Of a DNA stretch of 7,534 nt, positions 6,282-7,534 are shown piece by piece. The notes under the pieces are model-generated. The model had not been told where the DNA came from. It did not search any database and saw only the letters and a list, made by a program, of their open reading frames with translations. The position numbers and the translations under genes were made by a program. The DNA lies in assembly GCA_937135995.1 (NCBI GenBank), contig CAKZOF010000156.1, forward strand, positions 1 to 7,534. Reading direction: 5' to 3'. The DNA is from an uncultured Pyrinomonas sp. (lineage in GTDB: Bacteria > Acidobacteriota > Blastocatellia > Pyrinomonadales > Pyrinomonadaceae). The stretch's first letter is position 1. The number at the start of each line of letters is the position of its first letter.

Positions 6282-7534
6282 TCAGGCGGAGAGGCGCTCC
6301 AGCGGTATTTCCGCCGAGACCGGCTCGGCGCGGCGCACCGATTGTATGCTCACCGGACGAATCTGCCCGCCGCGGTAGGCTTCGATCAGCGCTTGCACGA
6401 CCTGCCCGTCGTAGCGCGTCCCGACGAAGGACTCGATCAGATCGAGCGCCGCTTCGGCGCTCATCGCGCGCTGGTACGGTCGTTCGGTGGTCATCGCATC
6501 GAACGAATCGGCCACCGCGATGATGCGCGCTTGCAGTGGGATCTCGTCGCCGCTCAACCCTTGCGGGTATCCTAATCCGTCGAGCCTCTCGTGATGCATG
6601 TAGATGCCGGGCAAAAAGTCGCGCATCGCCGGGATCTGCGACATGATGCGGTAACCTTTGAGCGGATGCTGCTTCATCAACTCGAACTCTTCGTCCGTGA
6701 GCGGCGCGGGCTTCTTCAAAATCCGATCATCGACGCCGATCTTGCCGACATCGTGAAGCAGCGCGCTGATGCGAATCTTCTCGACCTCTTCTTCCGACAG
6801 GCCAAGTCGGCGCGCGATGGCGACGGAAAAACGCGCGACGCGCTCGGAATGGCCACGCGTGTAAGGGTCTTTGTTGTCGATGGCCGTCGCCATCGCTTTG
6901 ACCGTCCCGATGAACAACTCGCGATTCTCATCGGCGGCGCGCCGCAAATCCTCGATGAACCGCTCCAACTGATCGGTCATCTGGTTGAAAGACTTGCCGA
7001 GATCGCCGAGTTCGGTTCGACTCCGAATCGAAAGCCGATCCGAAAAATCGCCGCTCGCGATGCGCTGCGCCTTGACGGCCAACTCCTGTACCGGCAAGGT
7101 CAACTGTCGGGCAAACAACACGCCAACGACGAGCGCAAGGGTCGCGCCGAGCAAACTGATACCCCAAATCTGCCCGCGCATGGCAGCAACCGACTGCAAC
7201 GCTGCATATTCATCCTGCACCGAGATGACACCCAATCTCGCGTCTGGACCGAGCTCCGCCGTCGCGTAGGCGCCGAGCATCGCGACGCTCTTGCCGTCGC
7301 GCTCGACGGTGAAGGGCGCCAGCGCCGATTCGACCTGCGCGCCCATCTCCATCCAGTCCTGCACCACTTTGAGATCGCTCATCAATCGCGATCCCAGCGC
7401 GAGGCTCGCGTCCGGGTGGGCCACTGCCCGCCCTTCATCATCGACGACGAAGATCACGGGCAACCCCGCGGCCATCAACTCCCGCTCGCTCTGCGCGCCT
7501 TGCTGCCCAAAAAGGCGGAACATCTCCTGCAGCG
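6282..7534 (-). CDS. Membrane-bound HD-GYP domain c-di-GMP phosphodiesterase with Cache-like sensor and HAMP (N-terminus outside the window)
   Basis: HD-GYP proteins hydrolyse the second messenger cyclic di-GMP using a metal-ion cluster. The frame is open to the right edge (residues LQE precede the ATG at 7523). That ATG falls inside a sensor domain, so the gene is taken as truncated. Numbered from that methionine, residues 1-117 resemble the second half of an extracytoplasmic Cache-type sensor (VIFVVDDEGRAVAHPD, then LGVISVQDEYAAL). A membrane helix follows at about 119-138 (ISLLGATLALVVGVLFA). HAMP spans about 139-192 (LTLPVQELAVKAQRIASGDF, RTELGDLGKSFNQM). The HD-GYP domain spans about 200-385, with GHSERV (H225), HDVGKIG (H257, D258), H286, HHERLDGLGYP (310-320) and D338. 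All metal and signature residues are present, so it should be catalytic. The signal sensed outside the membrane cannot be read from the sequence. sixA follows on the same strand. Confidence 0.95.
   Translation of the reverse strand, partial: LQEMFRLFGQQGAQSERELMAAGLPVIFVVDDEGRAVAHPDASLALGSRLMSDLKVVQDWMEMGAQVESALAPFTVERDGKSVAMLGAYATAELGPDARLGVISVQDEYAALQSVAAMRGQIWGISLLGATLALVVGVLFARQLTLPVQELAVKAQRIASGDFSDRLSIRSRTELGDLGKSFNQMTDQLERFIEDLRRAADENRELFIGTVKAMATAIDNKDPYTRGHSERVARFSVAIARRLGLSEEEVEKIRISALLHDVGKIGVDDRILKKPAPLTDEEFELMKQHPLKGYRIMSQIPAMRDFLPGIYMHHERLDGLGYPQGLSGDEIPLQARIIAVADSFDAMTTERPYQRAMSAEAALDLIESFVGTRYDGQVVQALIEAYRGGQIRPVSIQSVRRAEPVSAEIPLERLSA

Noticed and set aside
5645..6523. 292-residue + strand open frame opposite sixA and the end of the HD-GYP gene
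   Set aside because: It spans two real genes and their gap on the other strand and has no recognisable motif.
7521..7523. ATG preceded by GGAG as the start of the HD-GYP gene
   Set aside because: The GGAG touches the ATG with no spacing, the frame stays open upstream, and starting here would cut through the sensor domain.

Overview
The window looks like ordinary chromosomal DNA from a GC-rich bacterium (roughly 60% GC by eye). The style of RibD and FtsY and the mix of genes would fit Acidobacteriota, perhaps the Blastocatellia/Pyrinomonadaceae, but this is a weak inference that needs a homology search. No phage, insertion sequence, CRISPR array, rRNA or tRNA is visible, and I found no convincing undescribed multi-gene system.

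Layout. The left edge holds the last two thirds of a groEL chaperonin gene on the + strand (3-1106), closed by a strong stem-loop (1132-1180). Everything else is on the - strand. From right to left, in the direction of transcription: a membrane-bound Cache-like/HAMP/HD-GYP c-di-GMP phosphodiesterase that runs off the right edge (7534-6282); a SixA-type phosphohistidine phosphatase (6133-5621); the SRP receptor ftsY (5521-4253); the riboflavin enzyme ribD (4249-3053); the 16S rRNA dimethyltransferase rsmA/ksgA (3006-2170); and a 237-residue protein I cannot assign (1920-1207). The last converges on groEL.

Transcription units. ftsY has a textbook sigma-70 promoter in the 97-base gap after sixA (TTGGCG, 17 bases, TATAAT), with a perfect 12-bp palindrome at the predicted transcription start. 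ftsY, ribD and rsmA follow closely (3 and 46 bases apart) and probably form one operon mixing protein targeting, flavin synthesis and ribosome maturation. The unassigned gene lies 249 bases past rsmA and has its own extended -10 promoter, an adjacent perfect inverted repeat and an excellent Shine-Dalgarno. sixA lies 148 bases past the HD-GYP gene and may be co-transcribed with it. Its leader can fold so that its Shine-Dalgarno is partly masked.

The points most worth a second look are the GroEL C-terminus without the Gly-Gly-Met tail, the unassigned gene with its operator-like promoter, the foldable sixA leader, and the unclear starts of ribD, ftsY and rsmA.
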